NCBI RefSeq assembly: GCF_900142215.1
Contig: NZ_FRAC01000008.1
Location: 169,028-233,027, forward strand
Reading direction: 5' to 3'
DNA: 64,000 nt
From: Anaerocolumna jejuensis DSM 15929
GTDB taxonomy: Bacteria; Bacillota; Clostridia; Lachnospirales; Lachnospiraceae
Below the pieces are notes generated by a model. It did not search any database. It saw only the letters and a program-made list of their open reading frames with translations, and had not been told where the DNA came from. This document shows positions 9,235-17,277 of this stretch, piece after piece. The position numbers and the translations under genes were made by a program. Every line of letters begins with the position of its first letter. Position 1 is the stretch's first letter.

Positions 9235-10437
9235 TTATAAATGGCTGCCGGCTGTATAACCGCTGGACCATGCCCATTGCAGGTTATAGCCGCCGCAGGT
9301 ACCATCCACATCCACAATTTCCCCCGCAAAGAACAGTCCCTTCACCAGCTTTGATTCCATGGTTGCCGGATTAATCTCCTTCGTATCCACGCCCCCGGCA
9401 GTTACCTGTGCCAATTCGAAGGATTTTGGTTCCGATATCGGTATCTTCCATTCCTTTAGCCTGGCTGCCAAGCGGCTCAGCTGCTCATTCTTTAACTGAC
9501 CTAAGGTCAGGGATACCTCTATTTTTGTCTCTTTTAAAGCTACATATGCTAATTTATTATTTAAAAGCCCGATAAAGGCCTGCTCTATGGTTTCCATCCG
9601 ATTTCTTTTAAGCCTGCTGACAAGAACATCCTTCAGCTCCTCCTTTGAAAGAAAGGGAAGAAAGTCAAGTACCAGCAAGGCTTCCCTTCCTTCACTTAAA
9701 GCCTTGGCCGCATAGCGGCTTACCTGCATAACAGGAATGCCTGAAATCCCGTAATCTGCAAAAAGCACTTCGCCTTTTTCTTCCGCCAGGAGCTTCTTTC
9801 CGGAATATAAGCTCACCTCAGCCTCCGTACGGACTCCCGCTAATGTCTTAAAATATTTTTCCTTTGACTTTAGCTGGACAAGGGCAGGAAGTGGTGTAAT
9901 AATCCTATGCCCCAGAGCCTTCGCCAGCTCAAATCCGCTTCCGTCGGAGCCAAGGGCAGGATTTGCCATGCCTCCTGCTGCTAAAAGCACTCTGTCCGCC
10001 TGATATTCTCCCTTATCCGTATATATCCTAAGATTCTTCTCCATTCGCTGAACATGGACGCCGCATTCAACTCTCACTCCCAGCCGTTCCCCCTCCATTA
10101 ACAGGGCCTCTAAGACAGAGGTAGCCTGTCCGGAATTGGGATAAAGATATCCGTTCCGCTCATGAGGATATATACCGATTTCCCGAAAGAATTCCACAGT
10201 CCTTCCAGTGTCAAAAGCCTTTAAAACCTCCGGGGCAAAGGAGGGGTCATCGCTTCGGTAACACTCCCTGTCCTGTATTAAATTAGTGTAGTTGCATTTG
10301 CCATTCCCTGTAGCCAGGATTTTCTTGCCCGGTTTATCCTTATGCTCCAGAACCGTAACCTTATTCTTCCTTTTTGCGGCCCATAAAGCAGCAAAAAGCC
10401 CGGATGCCCCGCCACCAATAATATAAATCCCGCTCAT
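9235..10437 (-). CDS. HI0933/YhiN-family FAD-binding oxidoreductase
   Basis: A 400-aa flavoprotein with an N-terminal FAD motif, YIIGGGASGLFAALWAAKRK at residues 4-23. Further marks are ATGNGKCNYTN (about 61-71), LLAAGGMANPALGSDGSG and the C-terminal GGYNLQWAWSSGYTAG. This is the HI0933-like family (sometimes called aminoacetone-oxidase-like), whose physiological reaction is not settled. A ribosome site AAGGAG lies 8 nt before the ATG. It probably has its own promoter, since more than 200 nt without a gene lie upstream. A similar but distinct flavoprotein follows it on the same strand. Confidence 0.93.
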   Translation of the reverse strand: MSGIYIIGGGASGLFAALWAAKRKNKVTVLEHKDKPGKKILATGNGKCNYTNLIQDRECYRSDDPSFAPEVLKAFDTGRTVEFFREIGIYPHERNGYLYPNSGQATSVLEALLMEGERLGVRVECGVHVQRMEKNLRIYTDKGEYQADRVLLAAGGMANPALGSDGSGFELAKALGHRIITPLPALVQLKSKEKYFKTLAGVRTEAEVSLYSGKKLLAEEKGEVLFADYGISGIPVMQVSRYAAKALSEGREALLVLDFLPFLSKEELKDVLVSRLKRNRMETIEQAFIGLLNNKLAYVALKETKIEVSLTLGQLKNEQLSRLAARLKEWKIPISEPKSFELAQVTAGGVDTKEINPATMESKLVKGLFFAGEIVDVDGTCGGYNLQWAWSSGYTAGSHL

Positions 10438-10679
10438 ACGGTTACTCCTTCCAAATTACATTTCTATAACATTTCCCTATTACAATCCTCTATTAAATCT
10501 CCATATGACTCTCTGACACCAGAATCATAATCCAGTTTTATAAATCCATATCATAAATCTGTATGCCGCCTTTCTTTTATTCAAAAAAAGGAAACTAAAT
10601 TCTATTATAGCATATTAACCGGTATCTGCCCACAATTATCATAGAATCCCCCACAGCAAATGCATGAAAACATACTATG

Positions 10680-11148
10680 GATGTCCAAAGAACCAGGGGA
10701 TTGGTTTGGACTTTACATTGAGAGTTTCTTTATGACACTAAGCCTCACAAAACACAGCAAGCCAAAACACCCTCCATATCAATCCTTCCGTTACAGTTCA
10801 GCCTCACAATCTATTCACGGAAATTTTAGAAAAAGTACAGATGGTTTCTGATTCCGTTCATGTATTTTCAATGAGGGGTTCCTTATAACACTTAAACCGT
10901 CAAGAAACACAGCAAGCAAAAACACCCTCCATATCAATCCTTCCATTATAGTTCAGTCTCACAATCTATTCACGAAAATTTTAGTAAAGTATAGATGGTT
11001 TCTGATTCCGCTCATGCATTTTCTATCGCGGGGTTCCTTATAACACTTAAGCCGCAAGAAACACAACATGGAAAACGCCCCTCTATAGCGAGATTTCCGT
11101 TACAGTTCAGCCTCACGATTTATTCACGGAAATTTTAAGAAAAGTACA
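10680..11148. repeat. Three tandem partial units of the hairpin element
   Basis: Direct repeats starting at 10680, 10840 and 10994 (periods 160, 154 and 155), followed by the full element at 11149. Each unit holds the 5' half of the hairpin element: an arm of about 30 nt, then GGGGTTCCTTATAACACTTAA or a variant. It then diverges into a unit-specific tail with ACACCCTCCATATC, TTACAGTTCAGCCTCAC and a TTCCGT/ACGGAA hairpin. The 5' arms of units 2 and 3 are each 28/30 identical to that of the full copy, but unit 1 has a different arm. A short + frame crossing units 1-2 is not a credible gene. The stretch 10438-10679 upstream shows nothing but a probable promoter region for the oxidoreductase. Confidence 0.8.
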
Positions 11149-11385
11149 GATGGTTTCTGATTCCGTTCAGGCATTTTCTATCGAGGGGTCCCATTATGAC
11201 ACTTAAATGGCAGCCGTTATGACTAGGTTAAATTACACCATTGTCTGAGCTCACAGCATTAATATACCCAATAATTGTGAAGCGAGTTTGGTGCAATTTA
11301 ACCTTCCATGAATAACGGCTGCCATTTTAGTGGAATTGGAACCGTGAGCAAGAAAATGCCTGAACGGAATCAGAAACCATCGTCC
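11149..11385. repeat. Long hairpin element, full copy 2
   Basis: Outer arms 11149-11178 and 11352-11381 form a perfect 30-bp inverted repeat. The second stem is 11205-11220 with 11312-11327 (16 bp, perfect). The third is about 11225-11240 with 11289-11304 (one mismatch). Loop blocks TGAGCT and AGCGAGTTTGG, the block ATGACACTTAA and the 3' end CATCGTCCG are shared with copy 1 at 12-251. The arms are not similar to those of copy 1. The TTACAGTTCAG box at 11101-11111 in the preceding unit is complementary to CTGAACTGTAA at 11414-11424 just after the element, giving a further long-range pairing. Confidence 0.82.
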
Positions 11386-11454
11386 GTTTCCAAAGACTTA
11401 AGTCCAGCAAAGCCTGAACTGTAACAGCCTTCCATTCCATAAATTAACATATCC

Positions 11455-11483
11455 TTGACAAACGTGTCCCAATGCCGTAAGAT
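11455..11483 (+). promoter_or_regulatory. Sigma-A-type promoter of the flavodoxin gene
   Basis: TTGACA (11455-11460), a 17-bp spacer, then TAAGAT (11478-11483). A dyad TTAGG...CCTAG (11489-11506) sits at the expected transcription start and could be an operator (inference). The ATG is about 59 nt further on. Confidence 0.75.
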
Positions 11484-11541
11484 AGCAATTAGGCAATAAT
11501 ACCTAGGCCATATTCACTATATGCTTAGAAAGGAGCGAAGG

Positions 11542-12021
11542 ATGAACACATTAGTTGTTTTCTATTCACTTGAAGGAAACACAAAAATCGTTGCTGATAT
11601 CCTTGCAGAGGAATTGGATTCTGATTGTATAGAGTTAAAGCCGGACAAGGAAATTCCAAAAGGGGGCTTCACCAAGTTTTTCTGGGGCGGTAAAAGCATT
11701 CTGTTCCACGAAAAACCAAACCTTTTAAATGACCTGCCTGACATAGATGAATACGATACGATATTCATCGGTACTCCCATTTGGGCAAGCTCCTATACTC
11801 CCCCCATTGCCTCTTTTCTGGAGAAAGTATCCATAAAAGGCAAGAAACTGGCCCTATTTGCCTGCCATGCAGGTGGTGGTGCCGAAAAGTGCTTTGAGAA
11901 ATTAAAATCTGCTTTAAGCGATAACACGATTATCGGAACAATTTCCTTTACAGACCCTGCCAAGGAAGAAAAGGAAAAAATCAAAGCCCAGCTAAAGCAC
12001 TGGCTTCATGAAATCACTTAA
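11542..12021 (+). CDS. Flavodoxin family protein
   Basis: A 159-aa FMN-binding electron carrier or reductase of the flavodoxin fold. Visible: the N-terminal phosphate loop YSLEGNTKIVAD (residues about 8-19; T/SxTGNT-like with EGNT), the second FMN loop TPIWASSYTPP and the third strand ALFACHAGGGAEK. An upstream in-frame ATG at 11521 exists, but AGGAG (11531-11535) stands 6 nt before ATG 11542, which I therefore prefer. It is monocistronic: its own promoter lies upstream and a terminator downstream. The redox partner is unknown. Confidence 0.9.
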   Translation: MNTLVVFYSLEGNTKIVADILAEELDSDCIELKPDKEIPKGGFTKFFWGGKSILFHEKPNLLNDLPDIDEYDTIFIGTPIWASSYTPPIASFLEKVSIKGKKLALFACHAGGGAEKCFEKLKSALSDNTIIGTISFTDPAKEEKEKIKAQLKHWLHEIT

Positions 12022-12069
12022 CTCCCCTCACCCAATCAACTATGAAAATTAACTTCCCGTAATGAATAA

Positions 12070-12112
12070 GGCTTAAGAAAACAATCTGCGACTGTCTTCT
12101 TAAGCCCTTTTT
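12070..12112 (+). terminator. Terminator after the flavodoxin gene
   Basis: The stem GGCTTAAGAAnACA (from 12070) pairs with TGTCTTCTTAAGCC (to 12106), followed by CTTTTTT. It also lies just beyond the stop of the convergent cheY gene and may shield both. Confidence 0.85.
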
Positions 12113-12136
12113 TATGATATCACTTATATTATATAT

Positions 12137-12499
12137 TTAGAGGAAATTAAGCTTTTTTACCTGCTCCAATACGTCCCCTTCACGGAAGGGCTTTACAATA
12201 TAGCCCTTGGCACCGGCCCGGATACAGTCTAACTTCATATCTTCCTGTCCCAAAGCCGATACCATTATAATCTTACAGTTACTATCGATTTTCTTTATTA
12301 CTTTTAAAGCTTCCACTCCGTCCATCACGGGCATGGTAATATCCATTGTCACGAATTCAGGCTTAAGCAGGAGATATTTTTCTACCGCTTCTCTTCCATT
12401 CGATGCTTCTCCCACCACTTCATAGCCATTCTTCTGTAATATATCCCCTAAAACTTTTCTCATAAATATAGCATCGTCAGCAATTAAAACCGTCTTCAT
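12137..12499 (-). CDS. cheY: CheY-like single-domain response regulator
   Basis: A 120-aa stand-alone receiver domain. Visible: the acidic pair D8/D9 (LIADDA), the phosphoacceptor D53 (VTMDITMPVMDG), S81 (VSAL) and K103 (VKPF). There is no output domain, so it would act by protein contact, as CheY does on the flagellar switch. No chemotaxis genes are in the window, so the partner is unknown and the cheY name rests on domain type only. AGGAGGT lies 4-5 nt before the ATG. Confidence 0.88.
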   Translation of the reverse strand: MKTVLIADDAIFMRKVLGDILQKNGYEVVGEASNGREAVEKYLLLKPEFVTMDITMPVMDGVEALKVIKKIDSNCKIIMVSALGQEDMKLDCIRAGAKGYIVKPFREGDVLEQVKKLNFL

Positions 12500-12564
12500 G
12501 TGACCTCCTGTAATTTTGCCACGTATGATATATTTACAGGTATCTCCTGTAAATATTGTTTTTA

Positions 12565-14976
12565 CTAACGTACTACAATATTATAAATTTTATCTTTTAC
12601 ATAAATTTCTTTTATAATATTCTTGCCATCCAGGAACTGTCTGACTGCTTCTGTCTCCATGACCTTATTCTTCACAGTATCCTGCTCTTCTCCCCTGTTG
12701 ATCAAAACTGTTGCTTTTACTTTTCCGTTAACCTGAACAGCAATTTCAACCTGATTTTCAATGGTCTTCTCTTCTTCCCAGACAGGCCAGGAAACTGCAT
12801 AAAGCCTGCCGTTAAAGCCTGCCATATTCCAAAGCTCCTCCGTCATATGGGGTGCTACCGGATTCAACAGAATAAGAAAGGTTCTGTATTCACCCTTTGT
12901 AATCCTGCCCTGCTTGTTGAATTCATTGATCAGTGCCATAAGGGCAGCAACGGCTGTATTGAATTTCAGTCCTTCAAAATCCAGGCTGACCTTCTTAATG
13001 GTCTGATGCATCTTTACTTCTAATTCTCTGGAGTAGCCTTCGTCCTCTGTAAGAATATCCTGAAGCTTCCATACTCTCTCAAGGAAACGGCGGCAGCCCT
13101 TTACGCCGTCATTGGACCAGGCAGCACTTAATTCAAAGGCTCCGATGAACATTTCATAGGTACGTAAGGTGTCCGCACCGAATTCTGCTACGATATCATC
13201 CGGGTTGATTACATTTCCCCTGGACTTTGACATCTTTTCACCGTTTTCCCCAAGAATCATACCATGGGAGGTTCTCTTCCTATAAGGTTCGGGCTCGCTT
13301 ACATATCCCAGATCATAGAGGAACTTATGCCAGAATCTGGAATAAAGAAGATGCAGAGTGGTGTGCTCCATTCCGCCGTTGTACCAATCTACCGGCAGCC
13401 AGTAGTCCAGTGCTTCCTTGGAAGCAAATTCTTCCTCATTGCGGGGGTCAATATAACGCAGGAAATACCAGGAGGAGCCTGCCCATTGTGGCATGGTATC
13501 CGTCTCTCTGTGAGCAGGACCGCCGCAGTGAGGACAGGTAGTTTCCACCCAGTCCGTCATTTTGGCAATGGGGGACTCCCCGTTTTCACCGGGTTCATAG
13601 CTGTCTGTTTCCGGTAAGAGCAGAGGAAGCTCACTCTCCGGAATCGGCACATAGCCGCATTTTTCACAATGCACCAGAGGAATCGGTTCACCCCAGTATC
13701 TCTGTCTTGAGAATACCCAGTCTCTTAATTTAAAGTTAACGGTCTTCTTTCCGATTCCTTTTTCTTCCACCCATTCTGTCATGAGCTTCTTTGCTTCTGT
13801 TACGTAAAGTCCGTTCAGGAATTCAGAATTAATCAGCTTTCCGTTATATTCCGTAAATGCTTCTTCCTCGACGTTGCCGCCTTCAATTACGGGAATAATC
13901 GGCAGGTTAAATTTCTTTGCAAATTCCCAGTCCCTGGTATCATGAGCAGGTACTGCCATAATAGCACCGGTTCCATAAGTCATAAGGACATAATCTGATA
14001 TCCAGACAGGAATTTCCTTGCCGGTTACAGGATTTACGGCAGCTATTCCCTTAATCTCCACACCGGTCTTTTCCTTGGCAAGCTCCGCTCTTTCAAAATC
14101 GGATTTCTTTGCCGCTGCTTCCCTGTAGGCAGTTATCTCATCCCAGTTGGTTATTTCAGCTTTGTATTTATCCAATAAACCATGTTCCGGTGACAGTACC
14201 ATATAGGTAGCACCAAAAAGGGTATCCGGCCTGGTGGTAAAGATTTTTAAGGTTTCTTCTTTTCCCTTTAATTTAAAATCGATTTCCGCACCTTCCGAAC
14301 GTCCGATCCAGTTCTTCTGCTGGTTCTTAATACGGTCCGCATAATCCACCAGGTCAAGGTCATCTATCAAACGGTCTGCGTAAGCAGTAATCTTTAACAT
14401 CCACTGGCTCTTTACCTTATGGACGACTTCGCTGCCGCAGCGCTCACATACACCGTTTACCACTTCTTCATTGGCAAGCCCCACCTTACAGGAAGTACAC
14501 CAGTTAATTGGCATCTCCGCTTTATAGGCAAGTCCTTTTTCAAATAATTTTAAGAAAATCCACTGTGTCCATTTATAATAACCGGGGTCTGTGGTATTCA
14601 CTTCCCTTTCCCAGTCAAAGGAGTAGCCCAGAGATCTAAGCTGTTCTTTAAAATGCTTTATATTATTATCCGTTACGATTCTCGGATGAATTTTATTCTT
14701 AATGGCATAGTTTTCCGTAGGAAGTCCGAAGGCATCCCACCCCATTGGATATAGCACATTGAAGCCTTCCAATCTTCTCTTTCTCGCTATGATGTCAAGG
14801 GCCGTATAAGGTCTTGGATGTCCAACATGAAGTCCCTGTCCTGATGGATAAGGAAACTCAACAAGGGCGTAGTATTTGGGCTTGGATTTGTCAATTCCGG
14901 TCCTGAAGGCATGCTCGTTTTCCCAGATATCCTGCCACTTTTTTTCAATTTTCTTCGGTGAATATTCCTCTGTCAC
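12565..14976 (-). CDS. leuS: Leucyl-tRNA synthetase
   Basis: Class I synthetase that charges tRNA-Leu. Visible: the HIGH-type motif HVGH in PSGQGLHVGHPRPYTALD, a Cys4 zinc-like knuckle (CTSCKVGLANEEVVNGVCERC), the CP1 editing domain with TTRPDTLFGATYMV, and the KMSKS loop GEKMSKSRGNVI. The length is 803 aa. The frame is open 16 codons further up, but I chose GTG 14976 because AGGAGG lies 9 nt upstream and homology begins at TEEYSPKKIEKKWQ. I looked for a T-box leader upstream and saw no specifier stem or GGTGG-type antiterminator box. Confidence 0.97.
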   Translation of the reverse strand: MTEEYSPKKIEKKWQDIWENEHAFRTGIDKSKPKYYALVEFPYPSGQGLHVGHPRPYTALDIIARKRRLEGFNVLYPMGWDAFGLPTENYAIKNKIHPRIVTDNNIKHFKEQLRSLGYSFDWEREVNTTDPGYYKWTQWIFLKLFEKGLAYKAEMPINWCTSCKVGLANEEVVNGVCERCGSEVVHKVKSQWMLKITAYADRLIDDLDLVDYADRIKNQQKNWIGRSEGAEIDFKLKGKEETLKIFTTRPDTLFGATYMVLSPEHGLLDKYKAEITNWDEITAYREAAAKKSDFERAELAKEKTGVEIKGIAAVNPVTGKEIPVWISDYVLMTYGTGAIMAVPAHDTRDWEFAKKFNLPIIPVIEGGNVEEEAFTEYNGKLINSEFLNGLYVTEAKKLMTEWVEEKGIGKKTVNFKLRDWVFSRQRYWGEPIPLVHCEKCGYVPIPESELPLLLPETDSYEPGENGESPIAKMTDWVETTCPHCGGPAHRETDTMPQWAGSSWYFLRYIDPRNEEEFASKEALDYWLPVDWYNGGMEHTTLHLLYSRFWHKFLYDLGYVSEPEPYRKRTSHGMILGENGEKMSKSRGNVINPDDIVAEFGADTLRTYEMFIGAFELSAAWSNDGVKGCRRFLERVWKLQDILTEDEGYSRELEVKMHQTIKKVSLDFEGLKFNTAVAALMALINEFNKQGRITKGEYRTFLILLNPVAPHMTEELWNMAGFNGRLYAVSWPVWEEEKTIENQVEIAVQVNGKVKATVLINRGEEQDTVKNKVMETEAVRQFLDGKNIIKEIYVKDKIYNIVVR

Positions 14977-15164
14977 TCTAAATGACCTCCTAAAATGTAC
15001 TAGATTTTTATTAATTATACACATTATTTAATATTTTAACAACAGTTAAACTTAATTTCTGTCTTTCTTTTAAATACAGCCGTAGGGGCAGCAAAGCTGC
15101 AACCCCTTAAAAACAAAGAAAAACTGCTGTAAAATAAATTGTATGTAAATTGTATGTAAAGACA

Positions 15165-15237
15165 CATTGCCGGATTTATACGCTGATTCGGAAAGTTTCG
15201 TCCGATTACAGCCTATAAATCCGGCAATGCATTTTTT
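15165..15237 (+). terminator. Strong hairpin between fucU and leuS
   Basis: A perfect 16-bp stem (15165-15180 with 15214-15229) with a loop of about 33 nt is followed on the + strand by ATTTTTT (15231-15237). No + strand gene precedes it. On the minus strand it follows fucU by about 30 nt but lacks a T-run, so its direction of action is uncertain. Confidence 0.5.
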
Positions 15238-15260
15238 ATAGCCTTCGCTTAATTTTCTTG

Positions 15261-15695
15261 TCAGATTACGCCTTTTTGGAGCATGATATTGGCATAAAGT
15301 GCCTTTTCTCCCGTTGCTATAATTGCATAGGAACTCTTTGCCTCCTCATAGAAAGCAAAGCGTTCCCGGTGGTCAACGGCGTCCTCTCCTCTTGTATCAT
15401 GTTTTTCTATGATTTTTTCATAGGTTTCCCATATGGGAGTTTCAACCGTATCTCCCTTTACAAGCTCCATTAAGGTGACCGGCTTCGTGGCATATGTATC
15501 CAGAGGGAACACTGTCAGTATTGCATCCAGTATCTCCGGAACCCCGTGTCCGTCCAGGCGGATTACAATGCTGTTTTTTCCCATGGACTGAGCCGGAAAA
15601 TTCCCGTCTGCTATTACAATTCTGTCACCATGCCCCATTTCACACAAAACTTTCAGCAGCTCCGGTGACAAAATAGGCGGAATACCCTTTAACAT
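15261..15695 (-). CDS. fucU: L-fucose mutarotase (RbsD/FucU family)
   Basis: Interconverts alpha and beta anomers of L-fucose to feed the isomerase. The 144-aa protein starts MLKGIPPILSPELLKVL. It shows the family's GHGDRIVIADGNFPAQS, with the catalytic His in MGHGD, and PIWETYEK near the C-terminus. The frame opens earlier at a TTG, but ATG 15695 has AAAGGA 7 nt upstream and fits the usual family length. It is the third gene of a fucI-kinase-fucU transcript, about 87 nt after the kinase. RbsD-type ribose pyranase is the alternative; the context with fucI favours FucU. Confidence 0.88.
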   Translation of the reverse strand: MLKGIPPILSPELLKVLCEMGHGDRIVIADGNFPAQSMGKNSIVIRLDGHGVPEILDAILTVFPLDTYATKPVTLMELVKGDTVETPIWETYEKIIEKHDTRGEDAVDHRERFAFYEEAKSSYAIIATGEKALYANIMLQKGVI

Positions 15696-15782
15696 GCTAA
15701 AATCCTTTCCCAATGCAGAAAAGTCATTCTCTTTCCCATTGCTTCATAGTATTTATCAGCAGGCAGGTAACAGCTACAGTTC

Positions 15783-17258
15783 TTAAACAGTACCATTTGA
15801 AAGGACTGCCTTATAGCGATTGTAAGCCTCCTGCCATTCATTTTGTTCTTTCGGACTGTAAACTGCTATATCCGCCGACTGTCTTATGATGCTCCTTAAA
15901 GCAGGCAGGCCGTCAATATCCCCGGCTGCTGCAAACTGAAGAGCAACATTTCCGTATACGGTTGCCTCTACAGGTCCTGCCATTACCTCTTTTCCGCAGG
16001 CACAGGCAGTCATTCTGCACAGCAGCGCACTGTTTATTCCTCCACCCACCATATAAAGGCGCTCATAGGATAGTCCGGTGCAATCTCCGATTTCTTCCAA
16101 TACCATCCGGTATTTAAAAGCCAGGCTTTCATCGATGCAGCGTACAATCTCACCGGGTGTTACAGGCACCCTCTGACCGGAATCCCTGCAATAATTTCTT
16201 ATCCTCTCCGGAAGATTCCCCGGCAGGGAAAATTCCTCTTTGTCCGTATCAATAAAGCATAAAAAAGGCTCTGCCTCCTCCGCCATTTGCTCCAGCTGGG
16301 AGAAGCTGTAGGAGCTTCCCTCCTTCTCCCACCATCTTCTGCTCTCCTGAATCAGCCATAAGCCGGTAAGATTCTTCAGAAAAGAAACCTTACCGCCATA
16401 GCCGCCTTCATTGGTAAAGTTATACCCGGCAGATTTCTCATTGATAAGGGGGCTGTCAAGCTCTGTTCCCATCAGGGACCAGGTGCCGCAGCTGATAAAT
16501 ATGAAATCCTTCTCCTCTGCCGGCACCGCAACCAGAGCGCTCTGGGTATCATGGCCTGCTACCGCTACTACATTTATGGGCATGAGATTAAGTTCTTCCC
16601 TTATTTCTTCCAGAACAGGTCCCAGAACAGTTCCGCTGGGTATTATTTCCGGCAGCAGCTCCTTTGGAATCTCCAGGGCCCGCAATACCTCCCCGGACCA
16701 TTTGCTCTCCCCGGCCTCCAAAAGCTGGGTGGTGGATGCGATGGAATACTCTCCATAGCTCTTCCCGGTAAAGAAATAATTGAATAAATCCGGCATCAGC
16801 AGTAAGGTTTTTGCCCTGTCAAGGAAATCCTTTCTGTGAGCTGCCAGTGAAAAAAGCTGAAAGGCTGTATTGATCTCCATCAGCTGGCTGCCGGTTATAC
16901 GGTATAAATCTTCCAGCCCCATTTTTTCCTGAACCGCTTTTAATATGCCTTTCGTTCTTGTATCCCTGTAGTGGACGGGATTCTCTAACAGCTTGCCTTC
17001 AGCGTTAAGAAGGCCGAAATCCACGCCCCAGGTATCCACGCCAAGGCTGGTGATATCCCCTTCATTCCCTGCTTTTAACAAGCCTTTCTTCATTTCATGA
17101 AACAGTCTTAATACGTCCCAGTACAGAGTACCGCTTACCAGTACCGGCTCATTCAGAAAACGGTGGATTTCCCTTATGCTTATGCTGTTATTATTCAGTT
17201 CTCCAACCATTGCTCTTCCGCTGGAAGCACCTAAATCAAAGGCTATAACCTTCTTCAT
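15783..17258 (-). CDS. FGGY carbohydrate kinase, rhamnulokinase-like, probable fuculokinase
   Basis: A 491-aa sugar kinase of the FGGY family. Visible: the N-terminal ATPase motif AFDLGASSGRAMVGEL, the substrate region DTWGVDFGLL and YRDTRT, the second ATPase region FISCGTWSLMGTEL and the adenosine motif MVGGGINSALLC. The sequence resembles RhaB (L-rhamnulokinase) rather than E. coli FucK. It starts 20 nt after fucI and precedes fucU, so the likely substrate is L-fuculose (inference). The ATG at 17258 was chosen over an open frame 43 codons longer because GGGAG lies 10 nt upstream and homology begins MKKVIAFDLG. No aldolase gene is seen nearby. Confidence 0.88.
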   Translation of the reverse strand: MKKVIAFDLGASSGRAMVGELNNNSISIREIHRFLNEPVLVSGTLYWDVLRLFHEMKKGLLKAGNEGDITSLGVDTWGVDFGLLNAEGKLLENPVHYRDTRTKGILKAVQEKMGLEDLYRITGSQLMEINTAFQLFSLAAHRKDFLDRAKTLLLMPDLFNYFFTGKSYGEYSIASTTQLLEAGESKWSGEVLRALEIPKELLPEIIPSGTVLGPVLEEIREELNLMPINVVAVAGHDTQSALVAVPAEEKDFIFISCGTWSLMGTELDSPLINEKSAGYNFTNEGGYGGKVSFLKNLTGLWLIQESRRWWEKEGSSYSFSQLEQMAEEAEPFLCFIDTDKEEFSLPGNLPERIRNYCRDSGQRVPVTPGEIVRCIDESLAFKYRMVLEEIGDCTGLSYERLYMVGGGINSALLCRMTACACGKEVMAGPVEATVYGNVALQFAAAGDIDGLPALRSIIRQSADIAVYSPKEQNEWQEAYNRYKAVLSNGTV

Positions 17259-17277
17259 TTCACACAATCTCCCTGCT

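Noticed and set aside
10660..10851. 63-codon + frame in the hairpin array
   Set aside because: It runs across repeat units without a ribosome site, and other units do not keep the frame.
10680..11148. CRISPR array
   Set aside because: Units are about 155 bp and nearly identical throughout; there are no short repeats with unique spacers and no cas genes.
12..11385. Retron or group II intron as the explanation for the hairpin elements
   Set aside because: Paired arms and a long inner stem recall retron RNA, but no reverse transcriptase gene lies near either copy and intron domain V is not seen.
14977..15164. T-box leader for leuS (and for alaS at 38971-39180)
   Set aside because: Neither gap shows the conserved T-box sequence or an antiterminator/terminator pair on the minus strand.
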